Source of the DNA: an uncultured Collinsella sp.
Lineage (GTDB): Bacteria > Actinomycetota > Coriobacteriia > Coriobacteriales > Coriobacteriaceae
Length of the DNA stretch: 57,573 nucleotides
Reading direction: 5' to 3'
NCBI GenBank assembly: GCA_905208975.1
Contig: CAJLRE010000005.1
Span: 1 to 57,573 of the forward strand
Below, piece after piece: positions 8,790 through 16,620 of this stretch. The stretch's first letter is position 1. Every line of letters starts with the position of its first letter. The notes beneath the pieces were generated by a model. The model ran no database searches and was not told the origin of the DNA. It saw only the letters and a program-made list of their open reading frames with translations. A program made the translations under genes and the position numbers.

Positions 8790-10202
8790 ATGGACGCAAC
8801 CGCAATTATCCTCGCCGCCGGCGAGGGCACCCGCATGAAGTCGAACCACTGCAAGGTTTCGCACAAGATCCTGGGTAAGCCCATGGTCCAGTGGATCGTC
8901 GACGCCACCATCAAGGCCGGCTGCAGCCGCGTCGTGGTCGTCATCGGCAGCCACGCCGACGAAATGCGCGCCCTTATCGACGGCGCCTACGCCAACAGCG
9001 CCACCAAGGTCGAGTGCGTCGAGCAGCCCGAGCGCCTGGGCACCGGCCACGCCGTAAAGGTCGCGCTCGAGGCCTGCGGCATCACGCAAGGCCCCGTCGT
9101 CGTGCTCAACGGCGACCTGCCGCTCATCACTGCCGACACCGTCGCCAAGTTCGCGCAGACCGTCGCCACCGGCGAGCTCGCCTGCACCGTCATGACCATG
9201 ACCCCGCCCGACCCCTTCGGCTACGGCCGTATCAAGCTGGGCGCCGACGGCCAGATTGAGCGCATCATCGAGCAGAAGGACTGCACGCCCGAGCAGGCCG
9301 CCACGCTGCTCGAGTGCAACGCCGGCTGCTACGCCTTCGACGGCGCGCAGCTCGCCGCACACATTGACGAGATCGGCAACGACAACGCGCAGTCCGAGTA
9401 CTACCTGCCCGACATGCTCGAGATACTCAAAGGCCACGGCCAGGCAGTCTCCATCTTCCACTGCGACGACTACCGCGACGGCCTGGGCGTCAACAGCCGC
9501 ATCCAACTCGCGCAGCTCACCGCCATCGCGCGCGACCGCATCAACGAGCACTGGATGGCCGAGGGCGTTACCTTCATCGACCCCACGCAGGCTTGGATCG
9601 GCCCCGACGCCGTTATCGGCCGCGACACCGTCGTGTGGCCTCAGACGCACCTGATCGGCCACGTCACCGTGGGCGAGGAGTGCCAGCTCGGCCCCAACAG
9701 CCGCCTCACCGACACCACCGTCGGCAGCGGCTGCATCATCGATGAGACCATCGCCATCGAGGCCGTCATCGAGAACGGCGTCGACTGCGGCCCGCGCGCC
9801 TACCTGCGCCCAGGCACCCACATGCTCGACGGATCCAAGGCCGGCACGCACGTGGAGATCAAGAAGTCCACGATCGGCGAGGGTTCCAAGGTGCCTCACC
9901 TGTCCTACATCGGCGACACCACCATGGGCTCCGGCGTCAACGTGGGCGCGGGCTCCATCACCTGCAACTACGATGGCGTGCACAAGCACAAGACCGTCAT
10001 CGGCAAGGACGCCTTCATTGGCTCCGACACCATGATGGTCGCGCCCGCCCAGATCGGCGACGGTGCACTCGTGGCCGCCGGCTCCGTCATCACCGAGCCG
10101 GTCCCGGCAGACGCGCTCGGTCTGGGCCGCGCCCGTCAGGTAAATATTGAGGGCTGGGCCGCCGATTACCGCCGCCGCCTGCACGAGGACGACGAGGTAT
10201 AA
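8790..10202 (+). CDS. glmU: Bifunctional UDP-N-acetylglucosamine pyrophosphorylase / glucosamine-1-phosphate N-acetyltransferase
   Basis: GlmU makes UDP-GlcNAc for peptidoglycan: the C-terminal domain acetylates glucosamine-1-phosphate and the N-terminal domain adds UMP. The N-terminus MDATAIILAAGEGTRMKS carries the pyrophosphorylase signature. The C-terminal half is a left-handed beta-helix made of hexapeptide repeats (IGPDAVIG, VGEECQLGP, IGEGSKV and so on), with the PHLSYIGD and ITCNYDG motifs of the acetyltransferase site. At 470 residues it is normal length. The open frame runs upstream to 8565, but AGGAGA six bases before the ATG at 8790 and alignment of the family N-terminus fix the start. 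A hairpin terminator follows; prs and pth come next in the usual order. Confidence 0.97.
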   Translation: MDATAIILAAGEGTRMKSNHCKVSHKILGKPMVQWIVDATIKAGCSRVVVVIGSHADEMRALIDGAYANSATKVECVEQPERLGTGHAVKVALEACGITQGPVVVLNGDLPLITADTVAKFAQTVATGELACTVMTMTPPDPFGYGRIKLGADGQIERIIEQKDCTPEQAATLLECNAGCYAFDGAQLAAHIDEIGNDNAQSEYYLPDMLEILKGHGQAVSIFHCDDYRDGLGVNSRIQLAQLTAIARDRINEHWMAEGVTFIDPTQAWIGPDAVIGRDTVVWPQTHLIGHVTVGEECQLGPNSRLTDTTVGSGCIIDETIAIEAVIENGVDCGPRAYLRPGTHMLDGSKAGTHVEIKKSTIGEGSKVPHLSYIGDTTMGSGVNVGAGSITCNYDGVHKHKTVIGKDAFIGSDTMMVAPAQIGDGALVAAGSVITEPVPADALGLGRARQVNIEGWAADYRRRLHEDDEV

Positions 10203-10217
10203 CGTTTTACCAAGCAC

Positions 10218-10251
10218 AAAAGGAGCTGCTCCATGGGGGCGGCTCCTTTTT
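10218..10251 (+). terminator. Rho-independent terminator of glmU
   Basis: The 9-base arm AAAAGGAGC (10218-10226) pairs with GCTCCTTTT (10242-10250), followed by T, directly behind the glmU stop. Confidence 0.85.
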
Positions 10252-10394
10252 CTATCGTGACCTGCGCAACCGGATGAGTGGTCGGTTCGTGTCCGTTGGC
10301 GGTAAAGACGTTATCAAGACCCGATAAACCCCGCCGCGCGGTTACAATGCAACAAGGCATCTATATGGCATTCGATGTATAAAGGAGAAGGGTA

Positions 10395-11381
10395 ATGCCG
10401 ATTAATGATCCCGAGAAGTCGGAGAATATGCGCAAGTCCATCCGCGTGTATTCCGGTTCCTCCAACCGTCCCCTCGCTCAGAAGATTGCTGAGTACCTTG
10501 GGGTCGAGCTTTCGGGCCTTACGCTAAAGCAGTTCGCCAATGGTGAGATTTACGCCCGCTACGACGAGACCGTCCGCGGCGCCGACGTCTTCCTGATTCA
10601 GTCCGTGGCCGGCGGCAACGTCAACGACATGCTCATGGAGCTGCTCATCGCCACCGACGCTGCCAAGCGCGCATCCGCCCGCTCCATCACCGCCGTTATC
10701 ACCCACTACGGCTATGCCCGCCAGGACCGCAAGGCCGGCCCGCGCGAGCCCATCACCGCCCGCCTCGTCGCCAACCTGCTCGAGCGTGCCGGCGTCAACC
10801 GCATCATCACCCTCGACCTGCACCAGGGCCAGATCCAGGGCTTCTTCGATATCCCGGTTAACCACCTGTCCGCACTGCCGCTATTTGGCCAGTACTACAA
10901 CGACATGCACTTCGACACCGACAACCTGGTTGTCGTCTCCCCCGACGTGGGTCGCGCCAAGGCCGCCAAGAAGCTGTCCGACATGCTCGGCTGCGACCTG
11001 GCCATCGCCCACAAGGGCCGTCCGCGCCACAACGCCGCCGAGGTCATGGGCATCATCGGTGACATCAAGGGCAAGACCTGCATCATCAACGACGACATGA
11101 TCGACACCGCTGGCACCCTGTGCGCCAACGTCAAGGAGCTCAAGGCTATGGGCGCCGGCGACATCTACGTCTGCGCCACCCACGGCATCTTCTCCGGTCC
11201 GGCCATCGAGCGCCTGAACGATGCCCCCATCGTCGAGTGCGTCGTCACCGACGCCATCCCCGTCGAGGTCGGCGGCAAGATCAAGACCATCTCGGTCGCC
11301 GAGGAGTTCGCTCAGGCCATCTCCGCCGTTTACCACGAGGAGCCCGTCTCCACGCTCGTCGGCGGCGACTTCGCGCTGTAG
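10395..11381 (+). CDS. prs: Ribose-phosphate pyrophosphokinase (PRPP synthetase)
   Basis: This enzyme converts ribose-5-phosphate and ATP to PRPP, feeding purine, pyrimidine, histidine and NAD synthesis. The protein is 328 residues. Family motifs are visible in order: YSGSSNRPLAQKIA near the N-terminus, the flexible loop HYGYARQDRK, the metal-binding region TLDLHQGQIQGFF, and the PRPP-binding loop IINDDMIDTAGTL. The ATG at 10395 has AAAGGAGAAGGG just upstream. A TACAAT box at 10343-10348 is a possible -10 element. The gene lies between the glmU terminator and a very long hairpin, so it is probably its own transcription unit, and it suits a window rich in purine genes. Confidence 0.97.
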   Translation: MPINDPEKSENMRKSIRVYSGSSNRPLAQKIAEYLGVELSGLTLKQFANGEIYARYDETVRGADVFLIQSVAGGNVNDMLMELLIATDAAKRASARSITAVITHYGYARQDRKAGPREPITARLVANLLERAGVNRIITLDLHQGQIQGFFDIPVNHLSALPLFGQYYNDMHFDTDNLVVVSPDVGRAKAAKKLSDMLGCDLAIAHKGRPRHNAAEVMGIIGDIKGKTCIINDDMIDTAGTLCANVKELKAMGAGDIYVCATHGIFSGPAIERLNDAPIVECVVTDAIPVEVGGKIKTISVAEEFAQAISAVYHEEPVSTLVGGDFAL

Positions 11382-11409
11382 TCGCATCGTCCTTGCAACC
11401 CGGCGCATC

Positions 11410-11487
11410 GCCGCCGGAACAGAAGAAACCCCCGCGCTCCCCCTTGCTTCGCAAAGGTCGCGCGGGGGTTTCTTCTGTTCCGGCGGC
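11410..11487 (+). terminator. Exceptionally long perfect hairpin behind prs
   Basis: A perfect 28-bp inverted repeat (11410-11437 with 11460-11487) encloses a 22-base loop. The core is an A-rich/C-rich arm, AAGAAACCCCCGCG, pairing with its complement, so it can act as a terminator on either strand. The stem is much longer than needed for termination. Confidence 0.8.
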
Positions 11488-11605
11488 TCGCTCTGCCGCG
11501 GCCGCGCTTTTGTCTGGTGGGATTTCGCTGAAACGAAGTCTCGCCTTCGGCGGGCGTGGTAGCCTTTGTCGTTGAACGAACTACTTATGTAACGAAAGGA
11601 AGCCT

Positions 11606-12235
11606 ATGGCAGCTGCACAGCCGCTTAAGATTCGCATGGTTGCCGGACTTGGCAACCCTGGCGAGGAATATGCCGAGACCCGCCACAACGCCGGCTTTAA
11701 GGCAATCGACGAGCTGGCCCGTCAGGCCGGCGTCACGTACTGGAAAAACCAGGCCGGCGCCGAGGTCGCACTCATCAACATCAACGATCCCGAGGAAGAG
11801 GGTGGCAAGCGCCAGATCGTGCTGGTCAAGCCGCAGTCGTATATGAATACCTCGGGTGGCCCCATCTCCAAGCTCTGCCGCGAGTACAAGATCAAGGCCG
11901 AGGAGCTGCTCGTCATCCACGACGAGCTCGACATCCCCGCCGGTGACGTGCGCGTCAAGGTGGGCGGTGGCCACGCCGGCCACAACGGCCTGCGCTCCAT
12001 CATCGACAAGATGGGCAGCCGCGACTTTAGCCGTATCCGCACCGGCATCGGCAACCCTCCCGGCAAGATGGCCGTGGCAGACTATGTGCTCAAGCAGCTG
12101 CGCGCCCGCGAGGCCGAGGCCTTCCAGGACACCTGCGCCCGCGCCGCCGACGCCGCCGGTCTGGCCATCGTGCACGGCGTAATCTACGCCCGCGACCACG
12201 TCAACGGCGCCGCCTCCGCCAACGGCAAGCACTAA
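11606..12235 (+). CDS. pth: Peptidyl-tRNA hydrolase
   Basis: This enzyme releases peptides from prematurely dissociated peptidyl-tRNA and recycles the tRNA. The protein is 209 residues, with the N-terminal signature GLGNPGEEYAETRHNAGF including the catalytic histidine (His27), then KPQSYMNTSGG, IHDELDIPAG and GGGHAGHNGLRS, all classic family blocks. AAAGGAAGCCT precedes the ATG. It follows prs, as is common in Gram-positive genomes. The TAA stop is also the first three bases of a short dispersed hairpin element (12233-12273). Confidence 0.97.
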   Translation: MAAAQPLKIRMVAGLGNPGEEYAETRHNAGFKAIDELARQAGVTYWKNQAGAEVALININDPEEEGGKRQIVLVKPQSYMNTSGGPISKLCREYKIKAEELLVIHDELDIPAGDVRVKVGGGHAGHNGLRSIIDKMGSRDFSRIRTGIGNPPGKMAVADYVLKQLRAREAEAFQDTCARAADAAGLAIVHGVIYARDHVNGAASANGKH

Positions 12236-12273
12236 AACCTACCGTTTAGGGATGTTTATTTTGGCAGGTTTTA
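12233..12273 (+). repeat. Dispersed GGGAYAG-core hairpin, copy A
   Basis: It starts with the pth stop codon, TAAAACCTACC, and ends with GGCAGGTTTTA. Between the arms lies GGGAT followed by GTTTATTTT. It aligns with copies at 12396-12434 (inverted) and 23684-23726 (inverted). Confidence 0.75.
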
Positions 12274-12339
12274 TCTGCGGAAACGCCCCGGTGGCCGCAT
12301 CGCAATAAACCCCGCGCCGCCATACACGCATAACACCCC

Positions 12340-12381
12340 AAAGGGGGCCGGCCTCATCACAACCCGAGGCCGGCCCCCTTT
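12340..12381 (+). terminator. Rho-independent terminator downstream of pth
   Basis: The perfect stem AAAGGGGGCCGGCCTC (12340-12355) pairs with GAGGCCGGCCCCCTTT (12366-12381) around a 10-base loop. It sits between two oppositely oriented copies of the dispersed hairpin element. Confidence 0.85.
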
Positions 12382-12395
12382 GCCGTTTTGCCTGA

Positions 12396-12434
12396 TAAAA
12401 CCGACCAAAATAAACCTATCCCTATTTGGTAGGT
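12396..12434 (-). repeat. Dispersed GGGAYAG-core hairpin, copy B
   Basis: On the minus strand it reads ACCTACCAAATAGGGATAGG then TTTATTTTGGTCGGTTTTA. It is inverted relative to copy A, about 120 bases away across the pth terminator. The rest of the 12236-12607 gap holds the terminator and the nfn leader. Confidence 0.72.
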
Positions 12435-12496
12435 CGAAGTGGATAAACCCTTTTCCCAACCGCCGAAGACACACGTAAACAGCATGTCCATGAGGG

Positions 12497-12502
12497 TATA
12501 AT
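12497..12502 (+). promoter_or_regulatory. Candidate -10 box of the nfn operon
   Basis: TATAAT preceded by GAGGG lies about 105 bases before the nfnA start. No convincing -35 box is seen, so an activator or a weak promoter is possible. The transcribed leader would contain an ACCGTA...TACGGT inverted repeat. Confidence 0.4.
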
Positions 12503-12607
12503 TTGCACCGTATGTCTGCACAACGCCTGTGCGCGTACGGTTTTACTCGGGCTACCGTCCATTTCCGTGGAGGCACGGTTCGGCGGCCCTAACAAGAGAG
12601 GGGTTCT

Positions 12608-13447
12608 ATGTATAAGATCCTGGAGAAGACGCAGTTCTCGGAGAAGGTGTTCAAGTTCCGCATCGAGGCGCCCGCAATCGCCAAACATGCGCACGCTGGA
12701 CAGTTCCTCATGGTTCGCGCCAACGAGACGGGCGAGCGTGTCCCGTTTACCCTGGCCGGCTGGAACGGTGACGAGGGCTGGGTCGAGTTCATCTTCATGG
12801 TGATCGGCAAGACCACCGAGATGCTTTCCACCTACGAGGCCGGCGAGTCGCTGCGCGACGTCGTGGGCCCGCTGGGCGTTCCCACCGAGATGGCCGAGGG
12901 CCCCTGCGCCGTCATTGGCGGCGGCGTCGGCCTGGCAATTGCCTTCCCGGTCGCCAAGCACCTGGTCGAGACCGGTCACGAGGTGCACGCCATCATGGGC
13001 GCCCGCACCAAGGACCTCCTGCTCATGGAGGACCAGTTCCGCGAGCTCCTCGACGAGGACCACATCCACATCACCACCGACGACGGCTCCTACGGCGAGC
13101 AGGGCGTTGTCACCGCTCCGCTGGAGCGCCTGCTGCAGGACAAGGCCGTGAGCCAGGTCTTCTGCGTCGGCCCCGTTCCGATGATGAAGTTCTCGACCCT
13201 CACCGCCCAGAAGTACGACACCCCCATCACCGCGTCGCTCAACCCCATCATGGTTGACGGAACCGGCATGTGCGGCTGCTGCCGCGTCGAGGTGGGCGGC
13301 GTGACCAAGTTCGCTTGCGTCGACGGCCCCGACTTCGATGCCACCCTGGTCGACTGGGATGACCTTCGTGCCCGCCAGGCCGCTTACCGTTCCGAAGAGG
13401 GCGAGTCCCTCAAGGCCTATGAGGAAAAGAGCTGCGCATGCCACTAG
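12608..13447 (+). CDS. Sulfide/dihydroorotate dehydrogenase-like FAD/NAD-binding subunit (NfnA-type)
   Basis: This is the small flavoprotein subunit of an NADH-dependent ferredoxin:NADP oxidoreductase (Nfn) or related two-subunit reductase; 279 residues. It shows the ferredoxin-reductase fold: an FAD-binding barrel with FTLAGWN, the NAD-binding GGGVGLAIAFPVAKHL (about 103-118), and a C-terminal [2Fe-2S]-type cysteine cluster GMCGCCRVEVGG followed by a fourth Cys. In Nfn this subunit oxidises NADH and hands electrons on. The next gene overlaps its end by 10 bases, so the two are coupled. The start has GAGAGGGG upstream. The PyrK-like role in dihydroorotate oxidation is less likely because the partner is a GltD-type protein. 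Confidence 0.88.
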   Translation: MYKILEKTQFSEKVFKFRIEAPAIAKHAHAGQFLMVRANETGERVPFTLAGWNGDEGWVEFIFMVIGKTTEMLSTYEAGESLRDVVGPLGVPTEMAEGPCAVIGGGVGLAIAFPVAKHLVETGHEVHAIMGARTKDLLLMEDQFRELLDEDHIHITTDDGSYGEQGVVTAPLERLLQDKAVSQVFCVGPVPMMKFSTLTAQKYDTPITASLNPIMVDGTGMCGCCRVEVGGVTKFACVDGPDFDATLVDWDDLRARQAAYRSEEGESLKAYEEKSCACH

Positions 13448-14847
13448 TTAACGGTCGTTTCGTTGCCGATATGAAGTCGCCCCGCACCCCCGATAACGAG
13501 GAGCCGGCTGCCGAGCGCGCCTGCGACTTCCGCCCCGTCGACAAGGGCTTCACCGAGGAGATGGCGCTGGCCGAGGCCGAGCGCTGTCTCAACTGCAAGA
13601 AGCCGTTCTGTGTTGAGGGCTGCCCCGTCAACATCAACATTCCCCGCTTTATCGAGCAGATCCGCGCGAAGGACTTCGGCGGCGCTCTCGATACCATCCG
13701 CGAGGACTCCATGCTTCCCGCCATCTGCGGTCGCGTCTGCCCGCAGGAGAACCAGTGCGAGGGCAAGTGCATCCGTGGTAAGAAGTCCGAGCCCGTGGCC
13801 ATCGGCCAGCTCGAGCGCTTCCTGGGTGACCGCCCCGAGCTCGCCTCCACGCCCAAGATGGCCCCCAAGAACGGCAAGAAGGTCGCCGTCGTGGGCTCTG
13901 GCCCGTCCGGCATCACCTGCGCCGGCGAGCTCGCCCGTAACGGCTTTGACGTCACCGTCTTTGAGGCCTTCTTTACCGGCGGCGGCGTGCTGGTCTACGG
14001 CATCCCCGAGTTCCGTCTGCCCAAGGCGGTCGTCAAGCGCGAGATTGACGGCCTGGAGGACATGGGCGTCAAGTTTGAGTACAACTCCGTCGTGGGCAAC
14101 ATGGCCACGGCCGAGGAGCTGTTCGAGCAGGGCTTCGACGCCATCTACGTGGCGACCGGCGCTGGCCTGCCCAAGTTCCTCAACGTCCCCGGCGAGAACC
14201 TGCCCAACGTCTTCTTCGCCAACGAGTACCTCACCCGCGTGAACCTGATGAAGGCCAACAAGTTCCCCGAGTACGACACCCCCACCAAGCACGGCAAGAA
14301 CGTCGTCGTCTTTGGTGGCGGCAACGTGGCTATGGACGCCGTCCGTACCGCCAAGCGCCTGGGCGCCGAGCACGCCATCATCGCCTACCGTCGTACCGAG
14401 GACGAGATGCCCTGCCGTCGCGCCGAGCTGCACCATGCTAAGGCCGAGGGCGTCGAGGTTCTGCCGCTCGTCTCCCCGCTCGAGTTTGTCGCTGGCGAGG
14501 ACGGCTCCGTGTGCGCCGTCAAGGTCCAGAAGATGGAGCTCGGCGAGCCCGACGAGTCCGGCCGCCGTCGCCCGGTGCCCATCGAGGGCGCCATCGAGGA
14601 GATTCCCTGCGACGTCGCGATCTCGGCTATCGGCACCAACGCCAACCCCTTCGCAAAGAAGATCGGCGGCAAGATGGAGCTCAACAAGTGGGGCTACATC
14701 GTTGCCGACGAGGAGACCGGCCAGACCACCGATCCCCGCATCTGGGCCGGCGGCGACATCGTCACCGGTGCCGCTACGGTCATTCTGGCGATGGGCGCCG
14801 GCAAGAAGGCCGCCGCTTCCATCACCAAGAGCCTGCTGGGCGAGTAA
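13438..14847 (+). CDS. NADPH-dependent glutamate synthase small-subunit-like protein (NfnB-type)
   Basis: This is a 469-residue flavoprotein of the GltD/NfnB family. An N-terminal double [4Fe-4S] region is seen (CLNCKKPFCVEGCPV, then AICGRVCPQENQCEGKC). It is followed by an FAD-binding GSGPSGITCAGELA (about 149-162) and an NADPH-binding GGGNVAMDAVRTAKRLGAEH (about 288-307). Paired with the overlapping upstream subunit, it most likely forms an NfnAB complex that couples NADH and ferredoxin oxidation to NADP reduction. These proteins are often annotated as homotetrameric glutamate synthase GltA, but no large glutamate synthase subunit is nearby. A strong terminator follows. Confidence 0.9.
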   Translation: MPLVNGRFVADMKSPRTPDNEEPAAERACDFRPVDKGFTEEMALAEAERCLNCKKPFCVEGCPVNINIPRFIEQIRAKDFGGALDTIREDSMLPAICGRVCPQENQCEGKCIRGKKSEPVAIGQLERFLGDRPELASTPKMAPKNGKKVAVVGSGPSGITCAGELARNGFDVTVFEAFFTGGGVLVYGIPEFRLPKAVVKREIDGLEDMGVKFEYNSVVGNMATAEELFEQGFDAIYVATGAGLPKFLNVPGENLPNVFFANEYLTRVNLMKANKFPEYDTPTKHGKNVVVFGGGNVAMDAVRTAKRLGAEHAIIAYRRTEDEMPCRRAELHHAKAEGVEVLPLVSPLEFVAGEDGSVCAVKVQKMELGEPDESGRRRPVPIEGAIEEIPCDVAISAIGTNANPFAKKIGGKMELNKWGYIVADEETGQTTDPRIWAGGDIVTGAATVILAMGAGKKAAASITKSLLGE

Positions 14848-14875
14848 TCACCTGCAGTGCTAGCCATCAAACGGC

Positions 14876-14914
14876 AAAGTCCCCGTCGAGCACACGCCCG
14901 GCGGGGACTTTTTT
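14876..14914 (+). terminator. Rho-independent terminator of the nfn operon
   Basis: The stem AAAGTCCCCG (14876-14885) pairs with CGGGGACTTT (14902-14911) and is followed by further T residues. Confidence 0.88.
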
Positions 14915-14927
14915 ATGCCGACCGCCC

Positions 14928-14965
14928 AAACCACCACGATGGGGCAGGCACCTTTGTGGTGGTTT
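14928..14965 (+). repeat. Dispersed hairpin with CCACCAC stem, copy E1
   Basis: The arms AAACCACCAC and GTGGTGGTTT enclose GATGGGGCAGGCACCTTT. It is an almost identical, oppositely oriented partner of the copy at 15261-15299; the two bracket the hairpin array. Confidence 0.75.
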
Positions 14966-14986
14966 GGGACTTGCCCGGTCGTTTTG

Positions 14987-15202
14987 TCTCAATCTGTAAC
15001 AGCTGGAGTCCGTTGAGCCCTGCAGTTGTTACAGATTGAGATATTGTGCCGGCCGGCCACGCTGCATCTCAATCTGTAACAGTTAGAGACCAAATATGCC
15101 GCCTGGTGTTACAGATCAAGACGTTGGGCTGACGGCCGAACGGTTCATCTCAATCTGTAACAGTTAGAGCCATTTTCGCTGGCTTGGTGTTACAGATCGA
15201 GA
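14987..15202 (+). repeat. Three-unit tandem hairpin array, about 80-base period
   Basis: Three units begin at 14987, 15067 and 15148. Each has a left arm TCTCAATCTGTAAC and a right arm GTTACAGAT(T/C)(G/A)AGA (15028-15041, 15108-15121, 15189-15202) with a 27-base centre. The first unit is perfectly palindromic over 14 bp, the other two nearly so. The right arms of units 2 and 3 carry different substitutions, and the spacers between units are unrelated. No open reading frame of interest covers the 14848-15306 gap; its contents are the terminator, this array and the two flanking inverted CCACCAC elements. Confidence 0.85.
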
Positions 15203-15260
15203 CTATGCAAAAGCCGAGGATAGGCACTGCCGCCAAGGCCTTCCCCTCAGCCTAAAACAA

Positions 15261-15299
15261 AAACCACCACAAAGGTGCCTGTCCCCTTTGTGGTGGTTT
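15261..15299 (-). repeat. Dispersed hairpin with CCACCAC stem, copy E2
   Basis: The minus strand reads CCACCACAAAGGGGACAGGC followed by ACCTTTGTGGTGG, matching the copy at 14928-14965 at nearly every base but in opposite orientation. Confidence 0.75.
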
Positions 15300-15306
15300 T
15301 GGTCGG

Positions 15307-15930
15307 CTAGCCTTCGAGCTGCGCCACTTTATAGCGGTAGGCTGCGGCGATGACGTCTTTACAGCCCTCGCGGCCCAACTTGGCGCGGTTGACGACGATG
15401 TCCTTGCCGCTCGTCATCTTCCACTTTCCGGCGCTGTAGCGCTTGTAGAACGCCTCGCGCGCCTTCTGCTGCTGCTTGACCAGCTTGGCGCCCTTCTTTT
15501 TATTAAGGCCACGCTTCTTGCGTACGATCTCGACGCGGTCCTCAAAGGGTGCGGTCACCAACACGGCAATGTGGTTGGGGTTGTTACGCAGCAGGTAATC
15601 GGACAGACGGCCTTCGATAATGCAGCTCTCAGTCTCGCCCAAGTCCAAAATCACCTGGCTCATCTTTTGGAACAACTTGTCCGAGTACGAGCGCGCGTCG
15701 TAGCGGTCGGGCAGAAACGCCATGTTCTCCACAGCCAGACGCTCGTCATAGGCGGCCATCTTATCGAGTGACTCGCCCGCACGCAGCGACGCGCGCACCA
15801 GCAGCTCGTTGTCGTACAGAGGAATCCCCAACTCGTTGGCGAGGATGCGTCCGATCTCGTGGCCCTCGGCACCAAAGTCGCGCGCGATGGTAATGACCAC
15901 AGGACTCTTCTTGTTCTCCAGATCGCTCAT
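15307..15930 (-). CDS. Cytidylate kinase-like family protein
   Basis: This is a 207-residue P-loop kinase-like protein of the cytidylate kinase-like family that occurs widely in Firmicutes and Actinobacteria. The N-terminus VVITIARDFGAEGHEIGRIL replaces the usual Walker A with a looser GAEGHEIG loop. IIEGRLSDYLLR resembles the NMP-binding region, and the Lys/Arg-rich lid is KKRGLNKKKGAKL. The true substrate is not established for this family. The start at 15930 (MSDLENKK) is chosen over the upstream frame because AAAGGA precedes it at the right distance. It is the last gene behind the amino acid ABC transporter operon, separated by a small palindromic element at 15949-15975. Confidence 0.82.
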   Translation of the reverse strand: MSDLENKKSPVVITIARDFGAEGHEIGRILANELGIPLYDNELLVRASLRAGESLDKMAAYDERLAVENMAFLPDRYDARSYSDKLFQKMSQVILDLGETESCIIEGRLSDYLLRNNPNHIAVLVTAPFEDRVEIVRKKRGLNKKKGAKLVKQQQKAREAFYKRYSAGKWKMTSGKDIVVNRAKLGREGCKDVIAAAYRYKVAQLEG

Positions 15931-15948
15931 CGCGATTCCTTTCTCTAT

Positions 15949-15975
15949 GTGACAAAGGGGCTGTCCCTTTGCCAC
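15949..15975 (-). repeat. Dispersed hairpin with GTGGCAAAGG stem, copy E3
   Basis: The minus strand reads GTGGCAAAGGGACAG then CCCCTTTGTCAC, a short palindrome with the GGGACAG core. It separates the ABC permease gene from the kinase-like gene. Confidence 0.65.
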
Positions 15976-15978
15976 ATT

Positions 15979-16617
15979 CTACGCTGCCACCATTCGCCTC
16001 TGATATGCGCGAACCAGCAGCGAGATACCAAAGTTGAGCACGAAGTACATCGCAAACACCAGGCCGTAGAGCATAAGCACCTGCGACAGGTCGATCGCAT
16101 GGGCCATCACGACGTTTGCCGTGTACATGAGCTCGGCCACGTTAATGCCCGAAAGATACGAGCTGTCCTTAATGACGGTCGTGCATTGGCTAAACAGCGC
16201 CGGAATGATCGTCTTAAACGTCTGCGGCAGAATGATGTAGCGCATGGTGGCAAAAAAGCCGAAGCCTTGGCTCTGCGCTGCCTCAAACTGGCCGCGCGGA
16301 ATCGAGTTGAGGCCGCCGCGCACAATCTCGGCCATAACAGCGCTGGTAAACAGCGTAAAGGCGATGGTCGAAATCACAATGTCCAAGCCCTGCACCGTAA
16401 AGTAGATAAACAGGATCCACAGCAGGTTCGGCGTGCAACGGAACAGCTCGATATAGGCACTCACCAAAATACGGAACGGGCGGGGCGCATAGCTTTTAAC
16501 AAGCGCCAGCACCGTGCCAAAGATGAGCGAGAAAAAGATCGACAGCGCCGAGATCTCGATCGTCTTAACAAAGCCGCCCCAAATGTAGAGCAGGTTGGTC
16601 GCGTTGAAGATTTCCAT
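15979..16617 (-). CDS. Polar amino acid ABC transporter permease
   Basis: This is a 212-residue inner-membrane permease of the HisM/GlnP type with about five helices. The conserved coupling loop is seen as EIVRGGLNSIPRGQFEAAQSQGF (written here as EIVRGGLNSIPRGQ followed by FEAAQSQGF), then a FKTIIPAL block. It forms a heterodimeric channel with the preceding permease, which carries the same loop. It lies 3 bases after that gene in an ATPase-lipoprotein-permease-permease operon. The substrate is likely a polar or charged amino acid, unspecified. Confidence 0.92.
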   Translation of the reverse strand: MEIFNATNLLYIWGGFVKTIEISALSIFFSLIFGTVLALVKSYAPRPFRILVSAYIELFRCTPNLLWILFIYFTVQGLDIVISTIAFTLFTSAVMAEIVRGGLNSIPRGQFEAAQSQGFGFFATMRYIILPQTFKTIIPALFSQCTTVIKDSSYLSGINVAELMYTANVVMAHAIDLSQVLMLYGLVFAMYFVLNFGISLLVRAYQRRMVAA

Positions 16618-16620
16618 GCG

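Noticed and set aside
8715..10217. A 500-codon minus-strand open frame
   Set aside because: It is fully antisense to glmU and its composition (Asp/Gly/Val/His) is that of a mirror frame.
13444..14436. A 330-codon minus-strand open frame
   Set aside because: It is antisense to the NfnB-type gene.
14987..15202. CRISPR array
   Set aside because: Repeats are arranged as inverted pairs within each 80-base unit, only three units exist, and no cas genes are near.
15061..15300. tRNA or other known small RNA gene
   Set aside because: The hairpins do not form a cloverleaf and no CCA end or anticodon arm is seen.
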